A stretch of 64,000 nucleotides of DNA from Thiohalocapsa marina (GTDB taxonomy: Bacteria > Pseudomonadota > Gammaproteobacteria > Chromatiales > Chromatiaceae). The notes beneath the pieces were generated by a model that saw only the letters and a list, made by a program, of their open reading frames with translations, was not told the origin of the DNA and did no database searches. A program made the translations under genes and the position numbers. The stretch spans positions 1 through 64,000 of the forward strand of contig NZ_VWXX01000005.1 in assembly GCF_008632335.1 (NCBI RefSeq), in the 5' to 3' direction. Below, piece after piece: positions 49,871 to 57,907 of this stretch (positions within the stretch are counted from its first letter, which is position 1; every line of letters begins with the position of its first letter).

Positions 49871-50356
49871 CTAGTCGTCGGCACCGACGCCGATGGTGTT
49901 CAGGGCCCGGTTGATCAGGCCGCGGTTGTCCTTCCAGTCCGGCACCGTGATGACGATTTCGCGTTCCTCTTCGGCGGCCAGGGCGCGGGCGGGATCGGGC
50001 TCGATCCAGCCGTCGATCTTCGTCAGGGTGTCGCCGTCGAAATAGAGCGTCAGGCGTTTGCTCTGCATGGGTTCGTGACCACGGCGGATGGTGTAGATGT
50101 AGTCCCAGCGGTCGGTATGGAACATGTCCGCAAGCATTGGCGTGCCAAGCAGATAGCGCACCTGGCTCCTGGACATGCCCAGCTGCACCTGATCGACCAT
50201 GTCTTCCGTCAGGATGTTGCCTTGCTGCACGGTCATCTTGTAAACAAAGGGTAGCTCGGCCAGCATCGGGCTGCGGTACGGGTCCTTTTCCTTGCGGGCG
50301 CAGCCGGTTGGCGCCACAAGCGCGAGGACGACGAGGGAGAGTAGGAGCGTTCGCAT
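49871..50356 (-). CDS. bamE: Outer-membrane assembly lipoprotein BamE (SmpA)
   Basis: Lipoprotein subunit of the Bam complex that inserts beta-barrel proteins, 161 residues. The signal and lipobox are LVAPTGC (Cys about residue 19). The conserved fold segments are QGNILTEDMVDQVQLGMSRS, QVRYLLGTPMLAD and RWDYIYTIRRG. The C-terminal 45 residues extend past the E. coli protein (113 residues). It is divergent from fur, a conserved arrangement; the shared promoter region is 50357-50445. Confidence 0.92.
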   Translation of the reverse strand: MRTLLLSLVVLALVAPTGCARKEKDPYRSPMLAELPFVYKMTVQQGNILTEDMVDQVQLGMSRSQVRYLLGTPMLADMFHTDRWDYIYTIRRGHEPMQSKRLTLYFDGDTLTKIDGWIEPDPARALAAEEEREIVITVPDWKDNRGLINRALNTIGVGADD

Positions 50357-50445
50357 CGGTTTGTTCTAGTCTGGCCGGGCAGCGTAAAACGCCCTATCTT
50401 ACAGCAGTCGCCGACACCGATTCACCGACGAGGCATCGAGCAGAG

Positions 50446-50877
50446 ATGGATAGTCAGCAAATCAAGCAGGCGGGACTGAAGGTGACCGTCCCGCGGGTCA
50501 AGATCCTGAACGTGCTGGAGACCAGCGCACAACGCCATCTGAGCGCCGAAGATGTCTACAAGCAACTGCTGTCGGCGGGCGAGGAGATCGGCCTGGCCAC
50601 CGTGTATCGGGTACTGACTCAGTTCGAGGGGGCAGGGCTGGTCTGCCGGCACCATTTCGAGGGTGGGCAGTCGGTGTTCGAGCTGGATCGCGGCGGCCAC
50701 CACGACCATCTGGTCTGCATGAAGTGCGGCAAGGTGGTTGAGTTTTTCGATCAGGTCATCGAGGACCGGCAACGGGCCATCGCCACAGAACAGGGCTTTA
50801 CCCTGGAAGACCACTCGCTGGTGATCTACGGGGTCTGTCCGGACTGCCAGCACGCGCGTTCGGGACGGCGTGGGTGA
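50446..50877 (+). CDS. fur: Ferric uptake regulator Fur
   Basis: Iron-sensing repressor of 143 residues. The winged-helix domain (about 1-82) has TVPRVKILNVLETSAQRHLS and the recognition helix GLATVYRVLTQFEGAGLV. The metal-binding part has HHDHLVCMKCGKVVEFFD (regulatory site and first CxxC) and GVCPDCQH (second CxxC). The ATG at 50446 gives the standard Fur N-terminus; longer in-frame sequence upstream is non-coding. Its stop overlaps the GTG start of the L,D-transpeptidase gene. Confidence 0.94.
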   Translation: MDSQQIKQAGLKVTVPRVKILNVLETSAQRHLSAEDVYKQLLSAGEEIGLATVYRVLTQFEGAGLVCRHHFEGGQSVFELDRGGHHDHLVCMKCGKVVEFFDQVIEDRQRAIATEQGFTLEDHSLVIYGVCPDCQHARSGRRG

Positions 50878-51380
50878 GCAGCTGCGGCAGCGCTCCGGCG
50901 CAGCCCTGCCGGATCGAGATCGACCTGGGTTTGCAGCAACTGGTGCTGTGTCGGCCCGGCCTGGCGCCGTCAGTCTACCCGGTATCGACCGCCAGGAACG
51001 GCCCCGGCGAGCGCCTGGGCAGCGGCTGCACGCCGCGGGGGGCGCACCGGGTGCGCCTGAAGATCGGCCAGGGGTGCGCCGTCGGCAGTGTGTTCCGCGC
51101 CCGGCGCTGGACCGGTGAGGTCTACTCCGCCGCGCTGGCCGAGCGGCATCCCGGGCGGGACTGGATATTGACGCGCATCCTCTGGCTCACTGGTCTGGAG
51201 GCGGGCCGTAACCGCGGCGGCCAGGTGGATACCCTGCGTCGGTACATCTACATCCACGGCTGCCCCCCCGACACGCCCATGGGCGAACCCGGCTCGAAAG
51301 GCTGCATCCGCATGCGCGATCCGGATCTGATCGAACTGTTCGATCAGGTGTCGGCGGGCACCCCGGTGGACATCCGCTGA
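50874..51380 (+). CDS. L,D-transpeptidase (YkuD domain)
   Basis: A 168-residue protein made almost entirely of one YkuD domain. The catalytic motif is complete: IYIHGCPPDTPMGEPGSKGC, with His and Cys spaced as in Ldt enzymes, followed by IRMRDPDLIELFDQV. Such enzymes make 3-3 cross-links or attach proteins to peptidoglycan. Oddly, no signal peptide is visible; the first residues (MSSCGSAPAQPC) contain cysteines but no hydrophobic stretch. It starts with GTG overlapping the fur stop and precedes two peptide permease genes by ten bases. Confidence 0.88.
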   Translation: MSSCGSAPAQPCRIEIDLGLQQLVLCRPGLAPSVYPVSTARNGPGERLGSGCTPRGAHRVRLKIGQGCAVGSVFRARRWTGEVYSAALAERHPGRDWILTRILWLTGLEAGRNRGGQVDTLRRYIYIHGCPPDTPMGEPGSKGCIRMRDPDLIELFDQVSAGTPVDIR

Positions 51381-51390
51381 AGGATCCGCA

Positions 51391-52311
51391 GTGAGCGTGC
51401 GTCTGTTGTCGCGGCTCGGTTCGGCGGCCTTGGTGCTGTTCGGCGTCTGCACGCTGGTGTTCCTGCTGATCCACCTGGTGCCGGGAGATCCGGTGGAGGC
51501 CATGCTGGGCGAGAGTGCGCGCCCGGCGGATCGCGAGGCGCTGCGACAGGCCCTGGGCCTGGACCTGCCGCTGGCGCAGCAATACCGGAACTATCTCGCC
51601 GGGCTGGCGCGGCTGGATCTGGGGCACTCGCTGCTGGACCAGCGCCCGGTGGCGGCGGTGCTGGCCGAACGGTTGCCGGCAACGGTGCAGCTGGCGGTGA
51701 CCGCCCTGTTGCTGGCCCTGCTGCTGGCCATCCCACTGGGGGTGCTGGCGGCGCGCAAGCGCGGCACCGGGGTCGATGCCGGTGCCATGCTGTTTTCGCT
51801 GGTGGGTGTGTCGATGCCGAACTTCTGGCTCGGCCCGTTGCTGATCCTGCTGTTCTCCCTCTGGCTGGGCTGGCTCCCGGTCAGCGGCAGCGATCAGCCG
51901 GGCAGCCTGGTGTTGCCGGCGGTGACCCTGGGCACGGCCCTGGCGGCGATCCTGGCGCGCATGGTGCGGGCGAGCGTGCTGGAGGTCCTGCAGGAGGACT
52001 ACATCCGCACGGCGCGGGCCAAGGGGCTGTCGGAGTCGGCGCTGCTGTGGCGCCATGCGCTCAGAAACGCCCTGTTACCGGTGCTGACCCTGGTGGGACT
52101 GCAACTGGGGGCGTTGCTGGGCGGTGCCGTGATCACCGAGACGGTGTTCGGCTGGCCCGGGTTGGGCAGCCTGCTGGTGGAGTCCATCCAGGCGCGGGAC
52201 TATCCCGTGGTGCAGGGCTGCGTGCTGCTGATCAGCGTGGTGTATGTCGCCGTGAATACCGCCACCGATCTGGCCTACACCCTGGCCGATCCGCGCATCG
52301 GGGTCGGCTGA
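51391..52311 (+). CDS. Oligopeptide/dipeptide ABC permease, DppB/OppB type
   Basis: A 306-residue inner-membrane permease with about six helices. It shows the OppB-type N-terminus (VFLLIHLVPGDPVEAMLGES) and the ATPase-docking EAA loop DYIRTARAKGLSESALLWRH. It pairs with the DppC-like gene four bases downstream. No periplasmic binding protein and no ATPase gene lie nearby, so the transporter must borrow them. The link with an L,D-transpeptidase upstream and nagZ downstream hints at murein-peptide uptake (inference). Confidence 0.9.
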   Translation: MSVRLLSRLGSAALVLFGVCTLVFLLIHLVPGDPVEAMLGESARPADREALRQALGLDLPLAQQYRNYLAGLARLDLGHSLLDQRPVAAVLAERLPATVQLAVTALLLALLLAIPLGVLAARKRGTGVDAGAMLFSLVGVSMPNFWLGPLLILLFSLWLGWLPVSGSDQPGSLVLPAVTLGTALAAILARMVRASVLEVLQEDYIRTARAKGLSESALLWRHALRNALLPVLTLVGLQLGALLGGAVITETVFGWPGLGSLLVESIQARDYPVVQGCVLLISVVYVAVNTATDLAYTLADPRIGVG

Positions 52312-52315
52312 GGCT

Positions 52316-53131
52316 GTGGTGCGTCGGCTGCAGCCTGTCCTGCCGGTGGCCGTGGTGGCCCTGTGGGCCCTGGTCGCCCTGCTGGGTCCCTGGCTGCCGT
52401 TGGCACCGGATCGCGTCGATCTGCCGCAGATCCTGGCGGCGCCGTCCGCGGCGCTGCCCCTGGGGGCGGATGATCTCGGGCGCCCGGTGCTGGATCGGCT
52501 GCTGAGCGGGGCGCGGACGGCGTTCGTCGTGGGTGTCGGCGTGGTGCTGGTGTCGGCCATCATCGGCGCCCTGCTGGGCGGCGCGGCGGGGTTCGCTGGC
52601 GGCTGGTTCGATCTGGTGGTAGTGCGGGTGATCGATGTCTTTCTCGCCTTTCCGGGCATCCTGCTGGCCATTGCGTTGGCGGGCATCCTGGGGCCGGGTC
52701 TGGGCAATGTGATCGTGGCGCTGTCCGTAGTCGGCTGGGTCGGCTACGCCCGACTGGCACGCGCCCAGATCCTGTCGCTGAAACAGCGCGAGCACGTCAC
52801 GGCCGCGCGGGCGCTCGGTGTGGCATCGCCGCGCATCCTGCTGCGGCACCTGCTACCCCTGGCCCTGGCCCCTCTGGTGGTAGAGGCCACCTTCGGCATC
52901 GCCGCGGCGGTGATTGCCGAGGCGGGACTTTCGTTTCTGGGCCTGGGGGTGCAGCCCCCGGAGGCCTCCTGGGGCAGCATGATCCGCGACGGCGTCGGCT
53001 ACATGCTGGTGGCCCCGCATCTGGTGCTGGCGCCCGGGCTGGCGGTGATGACCGTGGTGCTGGCGGTAAACCTGCTGGGCGATCGGCTGCGCGACCATCT
53101 GGACGTGCGATCGCTGCGGGTGGCGCAGTGA
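52316..53131 (+). CDS. Oligopeptide/dipeptide ABC permease, DppC/OppC type
   Basis: A 271-residue permease partner of the gene upstream, with about six helices. It has PLGADDLGRPVLDRLLSGAR, the typical DppC GxDxxGRDxxSR-like motif, and the EAA loop EHVTAARALGVASPRILLRH followed by FLGLGVQPPEASWGSM. It starts with GTG. DppC proteins normally have the charged residues DxxGRDxxSR; here a proline replaces the last aspartate (GRPVLDR), a mild deviation. Confidence 0.9.
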   Translation: MVRRLQPVLPVAVVALWALVALLGPWLPLAPDRVDLPQILAAPSAALPLGADDLGRPVLDRLLSGARTAFVVGVGVVLVSAIIGALLGGAAGFAGGWFDLVVVRVIDVFLAFPGILLAIALAGILGPGLGNVIVALSVVGWVGYARLARAQILSLKQREHVTAARALGVASPRILLRHLLPLALAPLVVEATFGIAAAVIAEAGLSFLGLGVQPPEASWGSMIRDGVGYMLVAPHLVLAPGLAVMTVVLAVNLLGDRLRDHLDVRSLRVAQ

Positions 53132-53192
53132 GCGGCGTCCGCTCCCGACGAGCGGGCCCGAGACCTCTGACACGACTTATGACCCACTCTGT

Positions 53193-54242
53193 ATGACCCC
53201 CATGTCGATCAATCTCCCCCTCGGACCCATCATGCTGGACCTCGCCGGTACCGAACTGACCGCCGAAGACCGCGAACTCCTGTCCCATCCGGCCGTGGGA
53301 GGCGTGATCCTGTTCGCGCGCAATCACACCGATCCGGACCAGGTGCGGGCCCTGACCGGGGCCATTGCGGCAGTGCGGGACCCGGCGCTGCTGATCGCGG
53401 TGGACCAGGAGGGCGGGCGCGTGCAACGCTTCGATCAGGGCTTCACGCGGCTGCCGGCGCCGTCGCGTTTCGTCGAGCGCTACGCCCGGGAGCCGGAAGC
53501 GGCGCGCCACCTGGCAGCCAGTGCCGGATGGCTGATGGCCACCGAACTGGGCCAGGTGGGGGTCGATTTCAGCTTCGCCCCGGTGCTCGACATCGAGCAG
53601 GGGGTGAGCCGGGTGATCCGCGACCGCGCCTTCGGCACCGATGCCGACATGGTGGTGGACCTGGCCGGGGCCTGGATGGCGGGTGCCGCCGACGCGGGCA
53701 TGGCCAGTTGCGGCAAGCATTTTCCCGGCCATGGTGGAGTGGTTGCCGATTCCCACGTGGAACTGCCCTACGACCACCGGCCACTGGCGGAACTGCAACA
53801 GCAGGACATGGTACCGTTTGCACGGATGATTGCGAACGGGCTGCCGGCACTGATGCCGTCGCATGTGATCTACACGGCGGTGGACGACAGGCCGGCGGGC
53901 TTTTCCCGGATCTGGCTGCAGGAGATCCTGCGCCACGGGCTCGGCTTCGATGGCATGCTCTTCAGCGACGACCTGGACATGGGGGCGGCCGCCGCCGGTG
54001 GCGGTTTTGGCGAGCGCACCCTGGCGGCCCTGGAGGCCGGCTGTGACATGGCCGTCATCTGCAACAACCGCGCCGGCGTCATCCAGGCGGTAGATACCCT
54101 GGGAGCGGACTACGCCAGTCTGGGGCCGGCCCCGGATCTGGCGCGGCGCACGGCGCGGATGGTGCGCCGGTCCCGCCCTGAGCCCGATCCGGCGCGGCGG
54201 CAGCAGGTGCTTGAGGCCCTGTCCGCGCTGGAGACCGAATGA
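53193..54242 (+). CDS. nagZ: Beta-N-acetylhexosaminidase NagZ
   Basis: Cytoplasmic family-3 glycoside hydrolase of 349 residues that removes GlcNAc from 1,6-anhydro-muropeptides during cell-wall recycling. Signatures are GVILFARNHTDPDQV, AVDQEGGRVQRF, FAPVLDIEQG, the family KHFPGHG (histidine of the mobile catalytic loop), DSHVELPYD and GMLFSDDLDMGAA, which carries the nucleophile aspartate. ATGs at 53193 and 53202 are equally good starts. nagZ followed by hpt and a methylthioinosine phosphorylase recalls the Pseudomonas order. Confidence 0.94.
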   Translation: MTPMSINLPLGPIMLDLAGTELTAEDRELLSHPAVGGVILFARNHTDPDQVRALTGAIAAVRDPALLIAVDQEGGRVQRFDQGFTRLPAPSRFVERYAREPEAARHLAASAGWLMATELGQVGVDFSFAPVLDIEQGVSRVIRDRAFGTDADMVVDLAGAWMAGAADAGMASCGKHFPGHGGVVADSHVELPYDHRPLAELQQQDMVPFARMIANGLPALMPSHVIYTAVDDRPAGFSRIWLQEILRHGLGFDGMLFSDDLDMGAAAAGGGFGERTLAALEAGCDMAVICNNRAGVIQAVDTLGADYASLGPAPDLARRTARMVRRSRPEPDPARRQQVLEALSALETE

Positions 54243-54298
54243 CCGTTTCGCCTTGAACGACCCTGATGTCGTGCCAAGGCCCCTGCAAGGAACGAACC

Positions 54299-54859
54299 AT
54301 GAGCAAGATGACCCCGGAACAATTTCACGGCGTACGCCAGCGCATGGACCTGATCGCGGATCAGGCAGCGGTAGAGCGCGCCTTCGATGACATGGCCCAG
54401 GCGATCGAGCAGCGCTACGCGGACAAGGATCCGCTGCTGCTGTGCGTGGTGACCGGGGGCATTGTCACCGCCGGCCTGCTGCTGCCGCGGCTGGACATAC
54501 AGCTACGCCTGGACTATGTGCATGCCAGCCGCTACCGCGGTGCTACCAGCGGCGGTGAACTGCACTGGCGCCACCGGCCGAGCGAGGCCATCCAGGGGGA
54601 GCACGTGCTGGTGGTGGACGATATCTTCGACGAAGGCTGCACCATGGCCGCCATTGTCGATGCCTGCGTCGCGGACGGCGCGGCCAGCGTGCAGAGCGTG
54701 GTGCTGGCACGCAAGGAGCGCGCGCACGCCACGGACTATCGGCCGGACATCATCGGCCTGACGGTTCCGGACCGCTACGTCATGGGCTACGGGCTCGACT
54801 ACAAGAACTACTTCCGCAACGCCGCCGGCATCTACGCGGCGGCGGACGAGGATGTGTGA
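54299..54859 (+). CDS. hpt: Hypoxanthine-guanine phosphoribosyltransferase
   Basis: Purine-salvage enzyme of 186 residues. The PRPP-binding motif is VLVVDDIFDEGCTMAAIVDA, and the flexible loop region YVHASRYRGATSGG follows a first block LLCVVTGGIVTAGLLLPRL. The ATG at 54299 follows CAAGGAACGAACC. It is nearest the hypoxanthine-guanine group with the YVMGYGLDYKNYFRN C-terminus. The neighbouring methylthioinosine phosphorylase releases hypoxanthine, which this enzyme can recapture. Confidence 0.9.
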   Translation: MSKMTPEQFHGVRQRMDLIADQAAVERAFDDMAQAIEQRYADKDPLLLCVVTGGIVTAGLLLPRLDIQLRLDYVHASRYRGATSGGELHWRHRPSEAIQGEHVLVVDDIFDEGCTMAAIVDACVADGAASVQSVVLARKERAHATDYRPDIIGLTVPDRYVMGYGLDYKNYFRNAAGIYAAADEDV

Positions 54860-54930
54860 TGGTGGCGGCAGGACTTCCTGCCCTGCGCGGGAGACATCTG
54901 TACTGGGTGTCTCCTTAAGTGATCGCTAAA

Positions 54931-54946
54931 CTATTAATATTAATAG
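54931..54946. promoter_or_regulatory. Perfect 16-bp palindrome CTATTAATATTAATAG
   Basis: The AT-only core is striking in a GC-rich genome. It lies eight bases upstream of a consensus -35 box and about 160 bases before the hemerythrin-like gene, so it is a good candidate operator. Confidence 0.6.
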
Positions 54947-54953
54947 AATTTTT

Positions 54954-54982
54954 TTGACATCGCCATTCCGTTGCGATACCTT
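54954..54982 (+). promoter_or_regulatory. Putative promoter of the hemerythrin-like gene
   Basis: Perfect TTGACA, a 17-base spacer and TACCTT as a weak -10. A weak -10 with a palindromic site directly upstream of the -35 suggests activator control. Confidence 0.5.
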
Positions 54983-55104
54983 CGATGCTTGGTGAAGCAG
55001 GTCCAGACGACCTGCGCCTCGGGGACTGTCTCCCCGCCGTCATGATCATGACAACAAGCAGACGGCGGCTGTTGCGGTTTCCGCAGACGAGAGGGGAGGA
55101 CGGA

Positions 55105-55548
55105 ATGAATACGTTAGAGGGTTATCGCCACAGCCATTCGGAGTTGCGGCAGATGATCGACGACCTGCGCGCGATCATGACCGCGAATCAGCTCAAGATC
55201 CGCCCGAATGCCCGCATCGCCTATCAGCGCATGTGCGAGCTCGGGCAGAAGGTGAAGCAACACCTGGCAGAGGAAGACCGGCGGCTCTATCCCAATCTGC
55301 TGATCCATGAGGACCCGAAGGTCAAGTCCATCGCCTGGGGTTTCATCAGTGGCGAAAAGCCGTTGCGGCGGACCTTCGACGAGTACTACAAGCGCTGGCT
55401 GAAGCACTGCGATTTCAACTTCACCCCGGAGTTCCTGCAGGAGACCGACGAGCTATTCGACATGCTTGTGTGCCGCATCGAGCGCGAGGAACAGGTACTG
55501 TTGCCGAAGCTGGTCGAGATCGGCATGTTCCACGACGCCCGGGCCTGA
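55105..55548 (+). CDS. Hemerythrin-like HHE-domain protein
   Basis: A 147-residue, probably all-helical protein. Candidate di-iron ligands are the histidines in YRHSHSELRQMIDDL, KQHLAEEDRRLYPNLL (HxxxE) and KHCDFNFTPEF, plus glutamates in CRIEREEQVLLPKLVE. This matches hemerythrin/HHE proteins, which bind O2 or NO or help repair iron centres. The start at 55105 has GGGGAGGA seven bases upstream. It is preceded by a long leader (about 115 bases) with a promoter and an AT-rich palindrome, so it is probably conditionally expressed. Confidence 0.85.
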   Translation: MNTLEGYRHSHSELRQMIDDLRAIMTANQLKIRPNARIAYQRMCELGQKVKQHLAEEDRRLYPNLLIHEDPKVKSIAWGFISGEKPLRRTFDEYYKRWLKHCDFNFTPEFLQETDELFDMLVCRIEREEQVLLPKLVEIGMFHDARA

Positions 55549-55563
55549 GAGATCGACCACGTT

Positions 55564-55611
55564 CATCAGTTTTCGGCTACAACCCGCGCAGGCTGTAGAC
55601 GAAAATTGATG
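55564..55611. repeat. 18-bp inverted repeat after the hemerythrin-like gene
   Basis: CATCAGTTTTCGGCTACA pairs with TGTAGACGAAAATTGATG across a 12-base loop; 16 of 18 positions match and one of the other two is a G-U pair. It starts 16 bases after the stop codon and has no T-run. It may be a terminator or mRNA-stabilising hairpin. The rest of the 343-bp gap 55549-55891 shows only an AT-poor region and a short T-run near 55820. Confidence 0.6.
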
Positions 55612-55891
55612 CTCATTCGCTATAACGCCAAACTGCCCAGCGGTTCATTCCTGGCGGACCGCGACCGGCAATCTTCGACCACGCCTGAGCGTTCCCCGCA
55701 CAACGGTGCGGCGAAGATCAATGCCCCTGCTTCACCTGCCCGTTGATCGTTCGGCCCATGTGCACGGCGGCGATGCGATTCGCCGGACGCCAGTCGCATG
55801 GCCGAAGGGAAGCGACTTGCCCGGTTTTTTTTCACCACCGCGCCGTCGGCTCCAGTAGAATATGGGGCCCTTGCAAGCTCCGAGGTGTTTC

Positions 55892-56644
55892 ATGGGCCGA
55901 TTGGCGATCATCGGCGGTTCCGGTTTCGCGTCGATGCCGGAGCTGGAGATTATCGAAGAACAGCATGCGCAGACCCCCTGGGGAGCGCCTTCAGCGCCAC
56001 TGATGAAGGGGCGGCTGGGGGGCGCCGAGGTGCTCTTTCTGCCGCGGCATGGTCAGGGGCATAGCCTGCCGCCGCATCGTGTCAACTACCGCGCCAACAT
56101 TCAGGCGCTGCATGACGCCGGCGCCGACCTGATCGTCGGCCTGGGTGCCGTCGGCGGCATCACCCCCAGTTACGGGCCGCTGACCATCTGCGTGCCGCAG
56201 CACATCATCGACTACACCCACGGGCGCGAGGCGAGCTTTCACGGCGATTCCGGTACCGAGGTGGTCCATGTGGATTTCAGCTGGCCCTATGATGCCGGCT
56301 TGAGGCAGGCGTTGCTCCAGGCCGCCGGCGCGACCAGTATCTCGGTGGTCGACGGTGGTACCTATGCCGTCACCCAGGGCCCCCGCCTGGAAACCGCCGC
56401 CGAGATCCGGCGCCTGGAGCGCGACGGATGCGACATCGTCGGCATGACGGCGATGCCGGAGGCGGTGCTGGCCAGGGAACTGGGTATCCGCTACGCCACT
56501 CTGGCATTCGTGGTGAACTGGGCGGCGGGCAAGAGCGACAGCGAGATCGGCATGGACGAGATCGTCGCAAACATCGCGCACTGTGGCGAAGATGTCATGC
56601 GGCTGCTCGCAACTGTGGCAGCGTCCCCACCGGCGATCTCATGA
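55892..56644 (+). CDS. S-methyl-5'-thioinosine phosphorylase (MTAP family)
   Basis: A 250-residue purine-nucleoside phosphorylase of the MTAP family. It begins LAIIGGSGFASMPELEI and has LPRHGQGHSLPPHRVNYRAN (phosphate site), GGTYAVTQGPRLETAAEI and DIVGMTAMPEAVLARELG. At the base-recognition position it has an asparagine (FVVNWAAGKS) where methylthioadenosine phosphorylases have aspartate. That favours 6-oxopurines, so methylthioinosine is the likely substrate, as in Pseudomonas, where the gene is also near nagZ. The product, hypoxanthine, can feed the nearby Hpt. Confidence 0.85.
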   Translation: MGRLAIIGGSGFASMPELEIIEEQHAQTPWGAPSAPLMKGRLGGAEVLFLPRHGQGHSLPPHRVNYRANIQALHDAGADLIVGLGAVGGITPSYGPLTICVPQHIIDYTHGREASFHGDSGTEVVHVDFSWPYDAGLRQALLQAAGATSISVVDGGTYAVTQGPRLETAAEIRRLERDGCDIVGMTAMPEAVLARELGIRYATLAFVVNWAAGKSDSEIGMDEIVANIAHCGEDVMRLLATVAASPPAIS

Positions 56645-56808
56645 TAATGCGGCCTGACTGCTTTGCGACCGCGTGCATGCCCCGTGTGTGCCTGGCTGGA
56701 CGATGGAATGCGCGGCTGACGGCGCCCGCGGCCGAGCCATTCCCGAGAAGTGAAAACCCCCTGTGCGCAGGGTCGATAACGAGCATGGCTTCAGAGAGGT
56801 AAGCAACA

Positions 56809-57756
56809 ATGGCCAAGAAAGCGACGGAAAACGATGCCGAGGCGGTGCCAGCCAAGACCAAGCTGGGGCTGATCCCGAAACTGATTCTCTGGGGACTGGT
56901 TCTCGCCTTCGCCTATCTGTACCTGGGGGCGATGAATCGCTCGCAGCCGACCGGCGACGCGTCGGCCCCAGGGGCTGACTCTTCGGCTCAGGGCACAACC
57001 CCGGCACGGGCCATTGTCAGCGAACCACCGCAGGTGGCCACAAGTCCCGCGGAGTCGGCCGCCCCCAAGGCACCTGCTGCTCCTGCTCCGGCGCCTGTTG
57101 CTGCTTCGACGTCGGCACCGGCACCCGAGGTCAGCAAGGCTGAGGCCGAGGCGTTCGCGCAGGCGGTGATGCGTGAGCAGCCGAAGCCAGAGCCTCAGAC
57201 GGAGCCCCAAGTCGAGCCGGCAGCCAGACCCGCCGCCACCAAGGCGGACTCGAAGGCCGTGGCGGCCGCAGAAGCAACGCCCGCAGCCAATCCAGAGGCC
57301 GAACCAGAGCCGGTCTCGAAACCGGCAGCGCCGCCGGCACCCGTGGCCATGCCGGCTCGAGTATCGGCGCCAGTATCGGCGCCAGTATCGGCACCGGTAC
57401 CAGCACCGGCACCGCAGGCCCCGGCCTCGAGAGCACCGTCTGCACCCGCCATGGCGGCACCCATGCCTCCGCGCATGCCTGCGGCACCGGCAGCCGTCCC
57501 GACCCGTCCGACGCCGCCGTCGATGCCGGCGCCGATGTCGACCCCGTCGGCCGCACCGGCCACCCCGGGCCAGTCCATGAGCGACATTCAGCGGATCCGC
57601 GAAGAGTACGAGGCCCTGCGTCGGCAGTCGATGGAAGAGGCGCGCGAGCGTTGGGAGCAGATGCAGCGGATGCGTCCGCCGATGCCGATGTCGCCCTACT
57701 ATGCGCCTCCGGGCTACGGCAGCCCGTACCCCGAGGCCGCTCCCGCGCAACGATGA
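56809..57756 (+). CDS. Single-pass membrane protein with Ala/Pro-rich region
   Basis: A 315-residue protein I do not recognise. A lysine-rich start is followed by one membrane helix (about 24-42, LILWGLVLAFAYLYL), then about 200 residues dominated by Ala, Pro, Val, Glu and Ser, including PVSAPVSAPV repeats, and a C-terminal charged helix (SMSDIQRIREEYEALRRQSM) before a Pro/Met/Tyr-rich tail. The pattern suits a periplasm-spanning linker. An AGAGAGGTAAGCAAC leader precedes the ATG. It lies directly upstream of a transglutaminase-like gene. Confidence 0.75.
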   Translation: MAKKATENDAEAVPAKTKLGLIPKLILWGLVLAFAYLYLGAMNRSQPTGDASAPGADSSAQGTTPARAIVSEPPQVATSPAESAAPKAPAAPAPAPVAASTSAPAPEVSKAEAEAFAQAVMREQPKPEPQTEPQVEPAARPAATKADSKAVAAAEATPAANPEAEPEPVSKPAAPPAPVAMPARVSAPVSAPVSAPVPAPAPQAPASRAPSAPAMAAPMPPRMPAAPAAVPTRPTPPSMPAPMSTPSAAPATPGQSMSDIQRIREEYEALRRQSMEEARERWEQMQRMRPPMPMSPYYAPPGYGSPYPEAAPAQR

Positions 57757-57907
57757 GGCCTTGACGGGCTCCGAGCCGCATTTGGCGCCCAGGAGGGCGG
57801 CACCTCCGAGGGCGCCGGGCCCGTGGAGCGCACGCGGAGAGCAACAGGGCACAGGCCGGTTGGTCCGGCCTGACTCCACGCCAGCTGGACCTCGAGGGTT
57901 CGTTGCG

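Noticed and set aside
50137-50445. N-terminal extension of Fur
   Set aside because: The in-frame sequence before 50446 overlaps divergent bamE and has no Fur-like character; the ATG at 50446 gives the standard length.
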